A stretch of 64,000 nucleotides of DNA, from NCBI RefSeq assembly GCF_019969725.1, contig NZ_JAHXYW010000001.1, positions 124,001-188,000 on the forward strand, in the 5' to 3' direction. Positions 45,809-55,227 of this stretch are shown piece by piece (the stretch's first letter is position 1; each line of letters opens with the position of its first letter). The stretch comes from Neobacillus bataviensis (GTDB lineage Bacteria; Bacillota; Bacilli; Bacillales_B; DSM-18226). The position numbers were made by a program, and so were the translations under genes. Under the pieces are notes generated by a model, which saw nothing but the letters and a program-made list of their open reading frames with translations, had not been told where the DNA came from and searched no databases.

Positions 45809-45884
45809 TATGCATGTTTTAGTTATATTAATATTACTTAACTTGTTTGGAAATCAGGTTTAAGCTTCAATCAACAACAAGACT

Positions 45885-46412
45885 TTACATTCCCATGCCT
45901 GGCATTCCGCTCATTCCAGCGCCTGGGAAGCCGCTCATTCCCATTCCTGGCATTCCACTCATGCCTGTGCCTGGAGATGTGCTCATGCCCATACCTGGAA
46001 AGCCGCCCATTCCCATACCTGGCATTCCGCTCATGCCCATGCCTGGAAAGCCGCCCATTCCCATACCTGGCATTCCGCTCATGCCCATGCCTGGAAAGCC
46101 GCCCATTCCCATGCCTGGCATTCCACTCATGCCCATGCCTGGCATTCCGCTCATGCCCATACTTGGCATTCCGCTCATGCCCATACTTGGCATTCCACCC
46201 ATGCCCATACTTGGCATTCCGCTCATGCCCATACTTGGCATTCCACCCATGCCCATACTTGGCATTCCGCTCATGCCCATACTTGGCATTCCACCCATGC
46301 CCATACTTGGCATTCCGCTCATGCCCATACTTGGCATTCCGCTCATGCCCATACTTGGCATTCCACTCATACCCATTCCTGGGAAGCCACTCATACCCAT
46401 TCCTGATGTCAT
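45885..46412 (-). CDS. Met/Gly/Pro-rich octapeptide-repeat protein
   Basis: 175 residues: MTSGMGM plus 21 consecutive 8-residue units of the form (S/G)G(M/F)P(S/G)MGM. It uses only Met, Gly, Ser, Pro, Phe, Thr and Ala, with 58 methionines (one third) and no charged residues, Cys or His. The DNA is a 24-bp tandem repeat, so other frames are also open; this frame is chosen for its ATG with AGGTGA upstream and a sporulation-type -10 box close by. The composition suggests an unordered or polyproline-like structural protein, perhaps of the spore surface, or a thioether metal or oxidant sink. No function is known. Confidence 0.6.
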   Translation of the reverse strand: MTSGMGMSGFPGMGMSGMPSMGMSGMPSMGMSGMPSMGMGGMPSMGMSGMPSMGMGGMPSMGMSGMPSMGMGGMPSMGMSGMPSMGMSGMPGMGMSGMPGMGMGGFPGMGMSGMPGMGMGGFPGMGMSGMPGMGMGGFPGMGMSTSPGTGMSGMPGMGMSGFPGAGMSGMPGMGM

Positions 46413-46434
46413 GTTTTCACCTACTTTCACTATA

Positions 46435-46443
46435 TATACTATG
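46435..46443 (-). promoter_or_regulatory. SigmaE/K-like -10 element of the Met-rich gene
   Basis: CATAGTATA on the minus strand matches the CATA-N3-TA mother-cell sigma -10 pattern. It lies 23 bp upstream of the start codon. The -35 side is not distinct. Confidence 0.4.
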
Positions 46444-46608
46444 ATTTTTATAAAATTGGGAGCTTATTTTCTTCTAAAATTAGGCGGATACACTTTGAGC
46501 TGATATTAAATTGTAAAGTCCCTATTACAAAGCTGAAAAACTGCTTTGTTATAATGTGGACTTGTTAGTGGTTTGAATTTTACGAAATTTCCAAAAGAGG
46601 TGTAATGG

Positions 46609-47625
46609 ATGAAACTTATACTACCCATGTTAATCATATTAGGATTATCTACTTTTCTAACAACCCCAAAGGCTAATGCGGAAGCAAACATATCGAATCA
46701 AAATTCTTTGTCCCAAGCAGCATCACATAATGGTATCAATGAAAAATTGCAGAAAATCAATCAAGCAATTCATGATAATCAAAAGGCAATTGTTGAATCT
46801 GATTTAGAGGTCGCAGCGGCCAAATCTGAAGTACAAAAGCTTGAGAAGGATATTAGTATTTTAAAAAACAGCATGGAAAAACGAAATAATGTATTAAAAG
46901 AACGTGCCCTTTCCTATCAGCAAAGCAATAGACATTTAAGTTATCTCGATGTTTTGTTAGGTTCAACTAGTTTGAGTGATTTTATTGACCGGGTAGGAGC
47001 AGTAGCATCGATTGTGGAGGCAGACCGGACCCTTTTGGAACAGCAGGAATCCGAAAAGAATGAATATGACAGTAAAAAGGCCGCTTTAGACAAAAAACTC
47101 ACTGGACTTCTTAACACGAAAACAAACCTCGAAGGAATGCGTTCCATGCTTTCGGAACAAAAAGGACAATATGAAGGCTTAAAAAAACAGATTGAAACTG
47201 TTAAAGTTACGGAATACATAGAGCCTCCGGTTTTGGAGGATGGAAACGTTAAGAAAATTATCTCCGCAGGCTATAAATACATCGGAAACTCTGTCTATGT
47301 GTTTGGTGGAGGAAGAAATGAATACGATGTAGCCAACGGAAGATTTGATTGTTCGGGCTTTGTTCATTGGGCTTTTGCCCAGGCGGGGATTGAATTAGGT
47401 TGGAGTACAGATTCAATAAAAAATTCTGGTGCACAAGTTTCGTTAAGTAAAATGCGGCCAGGAGACCTTGTTTTTTTTGATACTTATAAAAAAGATGGCC
47501 ACGTAGGCATTTACCTAGGTAACGGGAAGTTCATTGGATCGCAAAGCTCTACCGGAGTCGCGATTGCCGATATGTCAACGGGGTATTGGAAAGAGAAGTT
47601 TAATGGAAGAGTGGTTCGAATGTAA
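46609..47625 (+). CDS. Secreted NlpC/P60 peptidoglycan endopeptidase with coiled coil
   Basis: A 338-residue protein. A signal peptide (about 1-25, ending PKANA-EA) is followed by a long coiled coil (about 45-205, PcsB/CwlO-like, with SYLDVLLGSTSLSDFIDRV) and an NlpC/P60 domain (about 225-338): catalytic Cys in RFDCSGFVHWA, His in GHVGIYLG, then a third polar residue. This is the layout of D,L-endopeptidases such as CwlO, which cut between gamma-D-Glu and meso-Dap in the wall. AGAGGTG precedes the ATG. The long 52-bp repeat array lies in its 3' region. Confidence 0.92.
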   Translation: MKLILPMLIILGLSTFLTTPKANAEANISNQNSLSQAASHNGINEKLQKINQAIHDNQKAIVESDLEVAAAKSEVQKLEKDISILKNSMEKRNNVLKERALSYQQSNRHLSYLDVLLGSTSLSDFIDRVGAVASIVEADRTLLEQQESEKNEYDSKKAALDKKLTGLLNTKTNLEGMRSMLSEQKGQYEGLKKQIETVKVTEYIEPPVLEDGNVKKIISAGYKYIGNSVYVFGGGRNEYDVANGRFDCSGFVHWAFAQAGIELGWSTDSIKNSGAQVSLSKMRPGDLVFFDTYKKDGHVGIYLGNGKFIGSQSSTGVAIADMSTGYWKEKFNGRVVRM

Positions 47626-47669
47626 TTTTTTGTTGAACTAAATGGTTCACCACGAAAAACTGGCTACGT

Positions 47670-48401
47670 GACCGAATTCTCTTCTCAACTTCGTTTTGGG
47701 TAACTAGAACCACTCTACGTTCCTGAATTCTCTTCTCAACTTCGTTTTGGGTAACGTAGAACCACTCTACGTTCCTGAATCCTCTTCTCAACCTCGTTTT
47801 GGGTAACGTAGAACCACTCTACGTTCCTGAATTCTCTTCTCAACTTCGTTTTGGGTAACGTAGAACCACTCTACGTTCCTGAATCCTCTTCTCAACCTCG
47901 TTTTGGGTAACGTAGAACCACTCTACGTTCCTGAATCCTCTTCTCAACCTCGTTTTGGGTAACGTAGAACCACTCTACGTTCCTGAATCCTCTTCTCAAC
48001 CTCGTTTTGGGTAACTAGAACCACTCTACGTTCCTGAATTCTCTTCTCAACTTCGTTTTGGGTAACGTAGAACCACTCTACGTTCCTGAATTCTCTTCTC
48101 AACTTCGTTTTGGGTAACGTAGAACCACTCTACGTTCCTGAATCCTCTTCTCAACCTCGTTTTGGGTAACGTAGAACCACTCTACGTTCCTGAATCCTCT
48201 TCTCAACCTCGTTTTGGGTAACGTAGAACCACTCTACGTTCCTGAATCCTCTTCTCAACCTCGTTTTGGGTAACGTAGAACCACTATACGTTCCTGAATT
48301 CTTTTATCAACTTCGTTTTGGGGTAACGTAGAACCACTCTACGTTCCTGAATCCTCTTCTCAACCTCGTTTTGGGTAACGTAGAACCACTCTACGTTACC
48401 C
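47670..48401. repeat. Tandem array of about 13 hairpin-forming 52-bp units
   Basis: Thirteen full units, mostly 52 bp, each with the inverted repeat AACGTAG-AACCACT-CTACGTT followed by CCTGAAT, TCTTCTCAAC and TCGTTTTGGG segments. Two linked variants exist: units reading AATTC also read ACTTCG, and units reading AATCC also read ACCTCG. Two units (starting 47701 and about 48011) read TAACTAG and have a broken 5' arm. The final unit (48373-48401) has a perfect 11-bp stem. The left end is a half unit. No open frame makes sense of it. It sits between the convergent NlpC/P60 and YhgE genes. Confidence 0.92.
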
Positions 48402-48425
48402 TATAGTGATTCTTCAATGGATTTA

Positions 48426-48452
48426 GGTCACGTAGATGACTCCTACGTGACC
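48426..48452. repeat. Outlying hairpin related to the 52-bp array
   Basis: GGTCACGTAG-ATGACTC-CTACGTGACC is a perfect 10-bp stem with a 7-nt loop. It matches the array hairpin except that an A-T pair is replaced by C-G in both arms. A further half site, GGTCACGTA, follows at 48478-48486. Confidence 0.8.
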
Positions 48453-48530
48453 GTATTGGGTTTCTTCTTTTGATTTAGGTCACGTATCCCCCTCATTTTA
48501 AAAAAATTTATCAGGAATGACCCTTTTTCA

Positions 48531-50447
48531 CTAAGCTTCCTTTAAATCCGCCTGTTTTTTCACAAGGACCCTTATCACCAACAACGTCAAAATAACCGCA
48601 GCGACCAAATAAATCACCAACGCTGTGACATCAGTACGCAAAATATGATAATCCCCAGTTGAAATAATGGAACGGAAGCCTTGTACTGTATAGGACATTG
48701 GCAGCAGCGAATGGACCGTTTGTAAAAACGTTGGTGTGAGCTCGATTGGAAACGTTCCTGCACTCGAGGTCAACTGCAAGACAAGCAACACAATCGCTAG
48801 AAATCTCCCAGCATTATCCAAAGCAATCACAAGCAACAAAATAATCGACATAAACATCAAGCTTGCCAGAAAGGTAAATAGGTAAAGAAAACCAGGGTTC
48901 ACAGGATCCAATCCAATTAATTTTATTAAAAAGAGATTGGTAATGATGCTATGAAAAATAGATATAAAAGCTAGTATAACCCATTTCGATAAAAACCAGG
49001 CCATCGCCGAAGGAGGCCGGGTGCTGGTGGCCCGAAACGGGAGGATCGTGGAAAGCAATAGAGCCCCAACGAACAAACTTAAGGATAAGAAATAGGGAGC
49101 TAAACCTGTTCCATAGTTTGGTACACTATGTACCAATTGCTCTTTTAGCCTGACCGGATTGGACATCATCTCATAAATAGGCTGTCCGGAATGAATGGCT
49201 TGAATTTGTTTTGCTCCATCTGTCAATTTATCCGTTAATTCCTTGCTGCCGGAAGCAAGGTCCACTTCCCCATCTTTCAAGGTTTGCAAATGGCCAATCA
49301 CGCTATTCCACCCTGTATAAACATTTGTTGCCCCAGTAGAAATTTTTGCCTGTGAAGCAGCTAATTGCTTTGCACCATTTGATAGGTCTTTCAATTTAGC
49401 AGCAATCGTGGCTGATCCCGAACTAAGAGTTCCTGTACTTTGTGCGGCTTTATTCAATCCTTGATTAAAAGGGGTAAAATTCGAAGCGAATTTTACTAGA
49501 CCACTACTGAGACTATTACTAATTTGAACCATTTGCTGATAGGCAGTGTCATTGGCAGATTCAGGGTGGCCAGTTGCATACCCTTCCATCGCTTGGCTTA
49601 ATTGCTTTGAACCATTCACCAGCGGTCCCATCCCAGATGCCAGTTGAGCAGAACTGCTATTTAACTGTTTTAGTCCACTATCCAATGTTCCCAAACCACT
49701 ATTTACCTGAGCCATACCCGATTGTAATTGCCCCGCACCATCGGATAATTGTTTGGCAGCATTGCTTAATTTTTGTGCTCCGCTTGACAGTTGACTTAAC
49801 GGATTGACTTGCTTTTGCATGCCGCTGATAATTTCCTCGGTTCCTGACGTTATTTTGTTCAAGCCTTCGGTAATTTGGCCTGAACCTTTACTTGCTTCGT
49901 TCATGCCCTCTCCGACCGATTTAATATTGCCAAAAACGACTTCAGCATAATTTTTGCTGATTTGCTGAGCTAATTTTGTTCGAATCTTATCGACGGCATT
50001 TCTTCCAATTTGCGAGGCAATGAAATTGCTGCCCATATTCACTTTATAATAGAGATTAAGCGGCGTCGGTTTTTGCTCGGTTAGCGTCGTGGCCCTTTTG
50101 GAAAAATCGCGTGGAATATAAATTTCAAAATAATATTGATTATTTTTTAGTCCTCTATCAGCCACACTTTTACTGACAAAATTCCATTTAAAACTTATAT
50201 CGTTCTTCAATTCTTTAACCAGATCATTACCTATCGCGTACGAGCTCCCTTTATAATCGACTTTTTCGTCGTCATTAACTACCGCGACCGGCAGTCTTTC
50301 TAAATGAGCGTATGGATCCCAGTTCGCCCACAAATAAGTTCCACTATATAGGATGGGAACAAATAAAATCACAATTAACGCTACCATCAGCTTTGGATTT
50401 TTAACCATTTGTCCCCATTCATGTCTAATCCAGGAAAACATAGTCAA
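48531..50447 (-). CDS. YhgE/Pip domain ABC-2-like membrane protein
   Basis: About 638 residues. There is one N-terminal helix (LMVALIVILFVPILYSGTY), a very long extracytoplasmic region (about 40-430) rich in Ser/Gly/Leu heptads with repeated SGxxQLxxG segments, and five or six C-terminal helices of ABC-2 permease type. This is the layout of YhgE and of Pip (phage infection protein). Members also include ESX/type VII secretion-linked EsaA-like proteins. The TTG at 50447 is preferred (GAGGGTG eight bases before); an ATG two codons later is possible. It is monocistronic. Role: unknown envelope function, phage receptor in some hosts. Confidence 0.85.
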   Translation of the reverse strand: MTMFSWIRHEWGQMVKNPKLMVALIVILFVPILYSGTYLWANWDPYAHLERLPVAVVNDDEKVDYKGSSYAIGNDLVKELKNDISFKWNFVSKSVADRGLKNNQYYFEIYIPRDFSKRATTLTEQKPTPLNLYYKVNMGSNFIASQIGRNAVDKIRTKLAQQISKNYAEVVFGNIKSVGEGMNEASKGSGQITEGLNKITSGTEEIISGMQKQVNPLSQLSSGAQKLSNAAKQLSDGAGQLQSGMAQVNSGLGTLDSGLKQLNSSSAQLASGMGPLVNGSKQLSQAMEGYATGHPESANDTAYQQMVQISNSLSSGLVKFASNFTPFNQGLNKAAQSTGTLSSGSATIAAKLKDLSNGAKQLAASQAKISTGATNVYTGWNSVIGHLQTLKDGEVDLASGSKELTDKLTDGAKQIQAIHSGQPIYEMMSNPVRLKEQLVHSVPNYGTGLAPYFLSLSLFVGALLLSTILPFRATSTRPPSAMAWFLSKWVILAFISIFHSIITNLFLIKLIGLDPVNPGFLYLFTFLASLMFMSIILLLVIALDNAGRFLAIVLLVLQLTSSAGTFPIELTPTFLQTVHSLLPMSYTVQGFRSIISTGDYHILRTDVTALVIYLVAAVILTLLVIRVLVKKQADLKEA

Positions 50448-50651
50448 CGAATATACACCCTCTACTGTCATATCATATCTTTCATTATTTGTATGAATTG
50501 GTAGATTTATGTGTATTGAAAATGAATGCAAGAAAATTTAAGTGAAATTCCTGTTTGCATGGAAGGATTATTTTACATGAAAACAGAATAGTAAATTATC
50601 TATTCATTTCGATAAGCGAAATGAAGAAGAAAAATAGGTGGTGTGTAATAG

Positions 50652-51239
50652 ATGGTTTTGTTAAACTCGCATAAAAATAATAGAATTATCCCTTACAATC
50701 ATAAGATGGCTCCGCTTTTTATTCGCAACACCTTGCATTCCCTCATTCCCGAAGGAACAAAGCATATTTATGTCGTTGGAATTGGTTCCAATAGAATCAG
50801 CGGCGACAGTCTAGGTCCGTTTGTCGGGACCTTGCTTTCTAACCTGTTTCCTGGCCACTTAACTGTTTTAGGAAATCTTCAGTCTCCTATGGATGCGAAA
50901 ACCCTCATTCCGGCGTTTACGCGGCTCAGCCTTCCAGATAATAGTTTTGTTGTTGCGATTGATAGTGTTCTAGGTTCAGTGGGGATCGTGAATTCCATAG
51001 TCGTTCGAGAAGGCGCGTTACTGCCAGGTGAAGGTCTTGGAAACCAGCTTCCTCCTATCGGCGACTGCAGCGTGATGGGAGTCGTCCTAGAAAATGATCC
51101 ATCTGTGGAATCTTCTTTATTTATCACAAACCTTCACCTGATCTATACGATGGCTGTTAATATTGCAAAAGGAATTTCGCTTGCAGTTCGGCAGTATTTT
51201 AACTATCCTTCAAACCACCCGATTCTGCTTCATAATTAA
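50652..51239 (+). CDS. yyaC: Sporulation protein YyaC (spore protease-like)
   Basis: A 195-residue DUF1256-family protein with VGIGSNRISGDSLGPFVG, ATTK-less core VVAIDSVLGSVG, and the LLPGEGLGNQLPPIGD segment shared with the GPR protease fold. YyaC is made during sporulation; a germination-protease-like activity is suspected but not proven. GGTGGTG lies before the ATG. It is monocistronic. Confidence 0.9.
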   Translation: MVLLNSHKNNRIIPYNHKMAPLFIRNTLHSLIPEGTKHIYVVGIGSNRISGDSLGPFVGTLLSNLFPGHLTVLGNLQSPMDAKTLIPAFTRLSLPDNSFVVAIDSVLGSVGIVNSIVVREGALLPGEGLGNQLPPIGDCSVMGVVLENDPSVESSLFITNLHLIYTMAVNIAKGISLAVRQYFNYPSNHPILLHN

Positions 51240-51395
51240 TATCCATTTTCCCTGATTACTCGGGGATTTTTTTTATATAGCCTTCTGTCAAAAAAAAATT
51301 TTCGTGTAAACGCAACCAATTTCCTTTCAAAATCCATTTATGAAAAAATTAGAGTATAATTGGAAGGGAATAAAAGTAAACAGGGGTAGAGATCA

Positions 51396-52664
51396 TTGAA
51401 TAAACAAAATAGCAGGTATCGTTGGGTGGTATTCGCCACCGTCTTGTTCACTTATTTTTTAATCGTGAGTCAAAGGACAGCACCGGGATTAATTTCCGAT
51501 CAATTAATGAAAGATTTTAACATTACGGCGGCAACCATCGGACTCTTGACCAGTGTTCAATTCTTGGCCTATGCTGGGCTGCAGGTTCCGATTGGTATCC
51601 TTTCTGACCGGTTTGGTCCAAATGTGTTTTTAATCGTTGGGGCTATACTCAATGGGCTGGGAACGGTACTTTATAGTCTTGCAACAAATGAATATATGCT
51701 TCTTATTGCCAGATTGATGGCAGGTATGGGTGATGCGACGATTTGGGTTAATTTGGTTTTAATTATGAGCCAATGGTTTAAAGTAAGAGAATTTGTCGGC
51801 TTACTAGGATTCGCTGGGATGGGCGGAAGCCTTGGTTTCTTAATGGCAACCGTTCCCTTTTCCGCTTGGATCACCTTATCTGGCTGGAGAACTCCATTTT
51901 TTATTACAGGAATCCTATTATGTTTATGTGGACTTCTTTTATATATTGTTCTCGTAAACAAACCAAAGAAAATTTTTACGAACGAAGCTTTAAAAGTTAA
52001 AAAAGAGAAAAAGCGTGAAAATACGTTGGTTTTATTAAGACGGATGTTCTCCGATCGTCAAGCATGGGCAACCTTCTTATGTCATTTTGGCTTGGTCGGT
52101 ACGTATGTTGGTTTTATCGGTTCTTGGGCTGTTCCTTATGGCATGCATGTTTACGGGATGAGCCGATCGGATGCTAGTCAGTTGATTATGTATGGTTTGG
52201 TTGGGGCTCTTATTGGCGCTCCGCTCACAGGCTGGATTTCCGGCCGTCTGGAGTCCATTAAACGACCATATATCATTGTCCATATTATTGTTTTTATTTG
52301 CTGGATTGCTTTCCTTTTATTCAATGGCAAGCCATCTTATAGTATGCTGGTGGTTCTTTTCTTTATCATTGGTTATGGAAATGGGGCTAGCTCGTTGACC
52401 TTTGCTGTGGTCCGCAAATCTTTCCCGATGAAAGAGGTAGGGGTGGTTTCAGGATTCGCCAATACAGGTGGATTTTTAAGCGCGGTACTTCTGCCAATTA
52501 TTTTCGGAAAAGTATTAGACCATTTTCATGCGGCCAGCAGCAGTGTTGGCTATCACTATGGGTTTATCATCCCCGTCCTGTTTTCCATGTTTGGCTTAAT
52601 TGGGGGCATTCTAATAAAAGAACAGCGCCAGGAAGCCAATCAGCCTAGTGAAATGTTGGCTTAG
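51396..52664 (+). CDS. MFS transporter
   Basis: A 422-residue, twelve-helix carrier with the MFS loop 2-3 motif GILSDRFGP and a second-half copy GWISGRLESIKRP. N-terminal RYRWVVFATVLFTYF resembles organic-anion or nitrate/oxalate-type carriers rather than drug pumps, but the substrate is not determined. The start is TTG with AGGGG upstream. It is followed after 41 bp by an AbrB-type permease, so the two may form a pair. Confidence 0.88.
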   Translation: MNKQNSRYRWVVFATVLFTYFLIVSQRTAPGLISDQLMKDFNITAATIGLLTSVQFLAYAGLQVPIGILSDRFGPNVFLIVGAILNGLGTVLYSLATNEYMLLIARLMAGMGDATIWVNLVLIMSQWFKVREFVGLLGFAGMGGSLGFLMATVPFSAWITLSGWRTPFFITGILLCLCGLLLYIVLVNKPKKIFTNEALKVKKEKKRENTLVLLRRMFSDRQAWATFLCHFGLVGTYVGFIGSWAVPYGMHVYGMSRSDASQLIMYGLVGALIGAPLTGWISGRLESIKRPYIIVHIIVFICWIAFLLFNGKPSYSMLVVLFFIIGYGNGASSLTFAVVRKSFPMKEVGVVSGFANTGGFLSAVLLPIIFGKVLDHFHAASSSVGYHYGFIIPVLFSMFGLIGGILIKEQRQEANQPSEMLA

Positions 52665-52705
52665 GTTAATCTTTTAATAAATTTTTTATGTCAGAAGGGT
52701 TTCTA

Positions 52706-53806
52706 TTGAAGTATTTGCCAATCAATTCGGATGACAAAAGAATACGTTTTTTGATCACGCTGGTAATTGCCTTTATTGGTGGAATAATTTTCACTATCAT
52801 TCATACGCCTATACCATGGCTGCTTGGTCCGATGACCGCTGTCCTGATTGGCGCAAGGTTAGTGAAGCTTCCGTTATTCTGGCCAAGATACATTCGGGAT
52901 ATCGGGCTAATCATTGTGGGTTATTCCATAGGACTTTCGTTTACAAAGGATGCTCTATTGCAAATTGTTGAAAAGCTTCCTTCGATGCTCCTTATGACAG
53001 TAACGCTTGTTGTATTTTGCGCGGGAATTGCTTTCATTATCTCCAAACTTACCGGTGTAGATTATCCAACGGTGCTAACAGGCAGTATTCCAGGCGGGCT
53101 TTCTCAAATGATTACCTTTGCCGAGGAAGTAAAAGGAATTGATATCACAACAGTTACCTTCCTTCAGGTGGCAAGATTATTGATGATCATTTTCTTTGTT
53201 CCCTTTCTGGTTTTAGGACCTTTTTTTCAAAAAGTTAACTCGGGTCCTGTTGCAGACATCACTCATAAGACAGCAGCATTATCTGAACCATTTTTCCCAA
53301 CCATTCTTTTGTTTGCGGTTGTCTGTGTGCTTTGTGCTTTCCTTGGAAAAAAACTTAGGTTTCCCACTCCATTCTTATTGGCGCCGATTATCGGAACTGC
53401 CGTCATCAATATTTCCGGACTACATGGGCCTCCCCTATCTCCAACGATTTTGGACCTTTCACAATTCCTGATTGGCGGTTATATAGGGTTATTATTAAAA
53501 CCGGAAAAATTGCCGCACAAAAGTAAAATGATTACCCTTGCCCTAATAAGCGGCATGGTCATGATACTAGGCTCCATCGGCTTAAGCTTGCTGCTTGTTT
53601 TCTATTACCATATTACTCCGTCTACAAGTTTTTTAAGCACAGCACCCGGCGGTATGGATCAAATGGGTATACTCGCCCATGAAGTGCATGCAGATTTATC
53701 AATGGTAACCGGGTACCAATTATTCCGGCTCCTATTTATCTATTTTGCGGTTCCGCCAATATTGAAGTTGTTTTTTAGGGTACGGAGGAAAGCGAAGCAA
53801 ATATAA
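52706..53806 (+). CDS. AbrB-family membrane protein
   Basis: 366 residues from the TTG at 52706, which has AGAAGGG six bases upstream; the ATG at 52688 has none. It is polytopic with an internal duplication: PIPWLLGPMTAVLIGARL and TGSIPGGLSQMITFAEE in the first half, PTPFLLAPIIGTAVI and STAPGGMDQMGILAHEV in the second. This is the AbrB membrane family (ammonia monooxygenase-associated name), unrelated to the AbrB DNA-binding protein. Transport activity is presumed; the substrate is unknown. It probably belongs with the upstream MFS gene. Confidence 0.85.
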   Translation: MKYLPINSDDKRIRFLITLVIAFIGGIIFTIIHTPIPWLLGPMTAVLIGARLVKLPLFWPRYIRDIGLIIVGYSIGLSFTKDALLQIVEKLPSMLLMTVTLVVFCAGIAFIISKLTGVDYPTVLTGSIPGGLSQMITFAEEVKGIDITTVTFLQVARLLMIIFFVPFLVLGPFFQKVNSGPVADITHKTAALSEPFFPTILLFAVVCVLCAFLGKKLRFPTPFLLAPIIGTAVINISGLHGPPLSPTILDLSQFLIGGYIGLLLKPEKLPHKSKMITLALISGMVMILGSIGLSLLLVFYYHITPSTSFLSTAPGGMDQMGILAHEVHADLSMVTGYQLFRLLFIYFAVPPILKLFFRVRRKAKQI

Positions 53807-53838
53807 AGCGGTGTTCACATTGAACACCGCTTTATTTA
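53805..53838. terminator. Bidirectional terminator
   Basis: A perfect 13-bp stem, AAAGCGGTGTTCA/TGAACACCGCTTT (53805-53817 with 53821-53833), has a 3-nt loop and T-rich ends. It serves both convergent genes. Confidence 0.9.
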
Positions 53839-54333
53839 TTATAGAGTTTTGTAATACAAAACAGTCGCATGCAGCTCCCCGTTTGCTGACTTGGCAAAGT
53901 TCGGGATTCGTCCTGCTTCGATAAATCCCAATGATTGATAAAGTTTGTTAGAGGGATCTCCCTCCCTAGTATCTAGAACTAACAATGACCGGCCTTCTTG
54001 TATTGCCCGTTCCTCTGCTTTTTGCATTAATGCCCGACCTAAACCCTGCCGCCTAAAGTCAGGATCCGTAATGAGCTTGGCGATATCGACTCTATGTAAA
54101 CCGTTTGGTTTCCTGCATAAATGTAATTGAACACTCCCGACGATTCTATTGTTCATTTTCGCCACAAATAAAATCACACCAGGAGATAAAACCGTTTCCC
54201 AATACTCCCTAGCAAATGATGGTTTCATTGGCGGCAGAAAGCCTACGGCTGCGCCATCATCGACTACTTTCACCAATAGCTCAGAAAGCTCCGAGATAGA
54301 TTTCTCAAGCGAAGTCAATTCCTCAATAATCAA
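53839..54333 (-). CDS. GNAT family N-acetyltransferase
   Basis: About 164 residues with the GNAT motifs ILFVAKMNNRIVGSVQL, IAKLITDPDFRRQGLGRALM (acetyl-CoA loop RRQGLG) and LYQSLGFIEAGRIP. It acetylates an unknown amine. The GTG at 54342 is too close to the GAGGGGG ribosome site, so the TTG at 54333 is preferred. It is divergent from the DUF421 gene. Confidence 0.88.
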   Translation of the reverse strand: MIIEELTSLEKSISELSELLVKVVDDGAAVGFLPPMKPSFAREYWETVLSPGVILFVAKMNNRIVGSVQLHLCRKPNGLHRVDIAKLITDPDFRRQGLGRALMQKAEERAIQEGRSLLVLDTREGDPSNKLYQSLGFIEAGRIPNFAKSANGELHATVLYYKTL

Positions 54334-54466
54334 CCTAAACACCCCCTCTTTGATGATAACTCACAACATCAATCAGAACTACAAATATGGCAGATTATCT
54401 TACATTTTAATTACCATTTTAGACCATACTGAAATAGAAACAATTAAAAGTGAAGGATGAAGTAGA

Positions 54467-55177
54467 TTGCATGTTGTTTTTGACGCGATTATCCGTACGT
54501 GTATTGCCTATATCGTTTTAATGGTCGTTTCACTATGGATCGGAAAACAGGTTAACTCCCATACAAATTATTATAATTTTGCTTTGTCAATCACGATAGG
54601 TTCTTTTGTTGCGAACATGGGATTTGATACAAATCTCCACTTCGGTCCGATGATTGCTTCTTTTCTCGCCCTTATTTTGATTTATTTTTTCTTATCCCTT
54701 ATTTCTGCAAACAGCCGGCCCTTTCGCAGGTGGCTATCCGGGCAGCCAACGGTCATCATTGATAATGGGAAAATTCTGGATGCCCAAATGAAAAAAATAA
54801 GATATACCTTGGATGATTTAAATCAGCAGCTTAGAGAGCAAGGAATATTTGATATTTTTGAGGTGGAATATGCGCTCTTAGAGGTGAGCGGCAAATTATC
54901 AGTTTTGAAAAAAACACAATTTCAAAATGTCAGCAAGAAAGATTTTAATCCTGCTAATTCAAGCGAAAACGTTATCCTGCCAAAAGAACTCATTATGGAT
55001 GGAAAGGTAATTGAGAAGAATTTTAACCAAAATTTTTCAAAACAATGGCTGGATCAGGAATTAAAATCGCGAAGTTTACAAATCAAGGCGGTTCAATATG
55101 CCGTCATTTCATCCAATGGCAGTTTATTTATTGATTTATTTGACGATCATTTGAACTCACCGTTAGACACCGAATGA
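54467..55177 (+). CDS. DUF421 (YetF-type) membrane protein
   Basis: A 236-residue protein with three N-terminal helices (RTCIAYIVLMVVSLWIGK, ALSITIGSFVANM, MIASFLALILIYFFL) and two cytosolic DUF421/YetF repeats (RRWLSGQPTVIIDNGKIL; MDGKVIEKNF). B. subtilis YetF-family proteins are linked to germination or sporulation, but activity is not established. The start is TTG with GAAGGATGA upstream. A weak hairpin, GGCTGCC/GGCAGCC, lies at 55182-55204, just past the stop. Confidence 0.88.
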   Translation: MHVVFDAIIRTCIAYIVLMVVSLWIGKQVNSHTNYYNFALSITIGSFVANMGFDTNLHFGPMIASFLALILIYFFLSLISANSRPFRRWLSGQPTVIIDNGKILDAQMKKIRYTLDDLNQQLREQGIFDIFEVEYALLEVSGKLSVLKKTQFQNVSKKDFNPANSSENVILPKELIMDGKVIEKNFNQNFSKQWLDQELKSRSLQIKAVQYAVISSNGSLFIDLFDDHLNSPLDTE

Positions 55178-55227
55178 AAATGGCTGCCCTAAATACTGGC
55201 AGCCACTCTTATTTAGACTCTATTTTT

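Noticed and set aside
45847..46503. Long plus-strand frames of Pro/Ile/Met repeats across the Met-rich locus
   Set aside because: They are open only because a 24-bp repeat without stops is open in several frames. They lack ribosome sites, while the minus-strand frame has AGGTGA, an ATG and a -10 box.
47600..47791. Minus-strand frame inside the 52-bp repeats
   Set aside because: It is a by-product of the repeat and overlaps the end of the NlpC/P60 gene; no start signal.
47670..48401. CRISPR array
   Set aside because: The units are directly tandem with no unique spacers and no cas genes in the window.
51247..51273. Terminator after yyaC
   Set aside because: There is a T-run but only a 4-bp stem (CCCT.../GGGG region); too weak to list.
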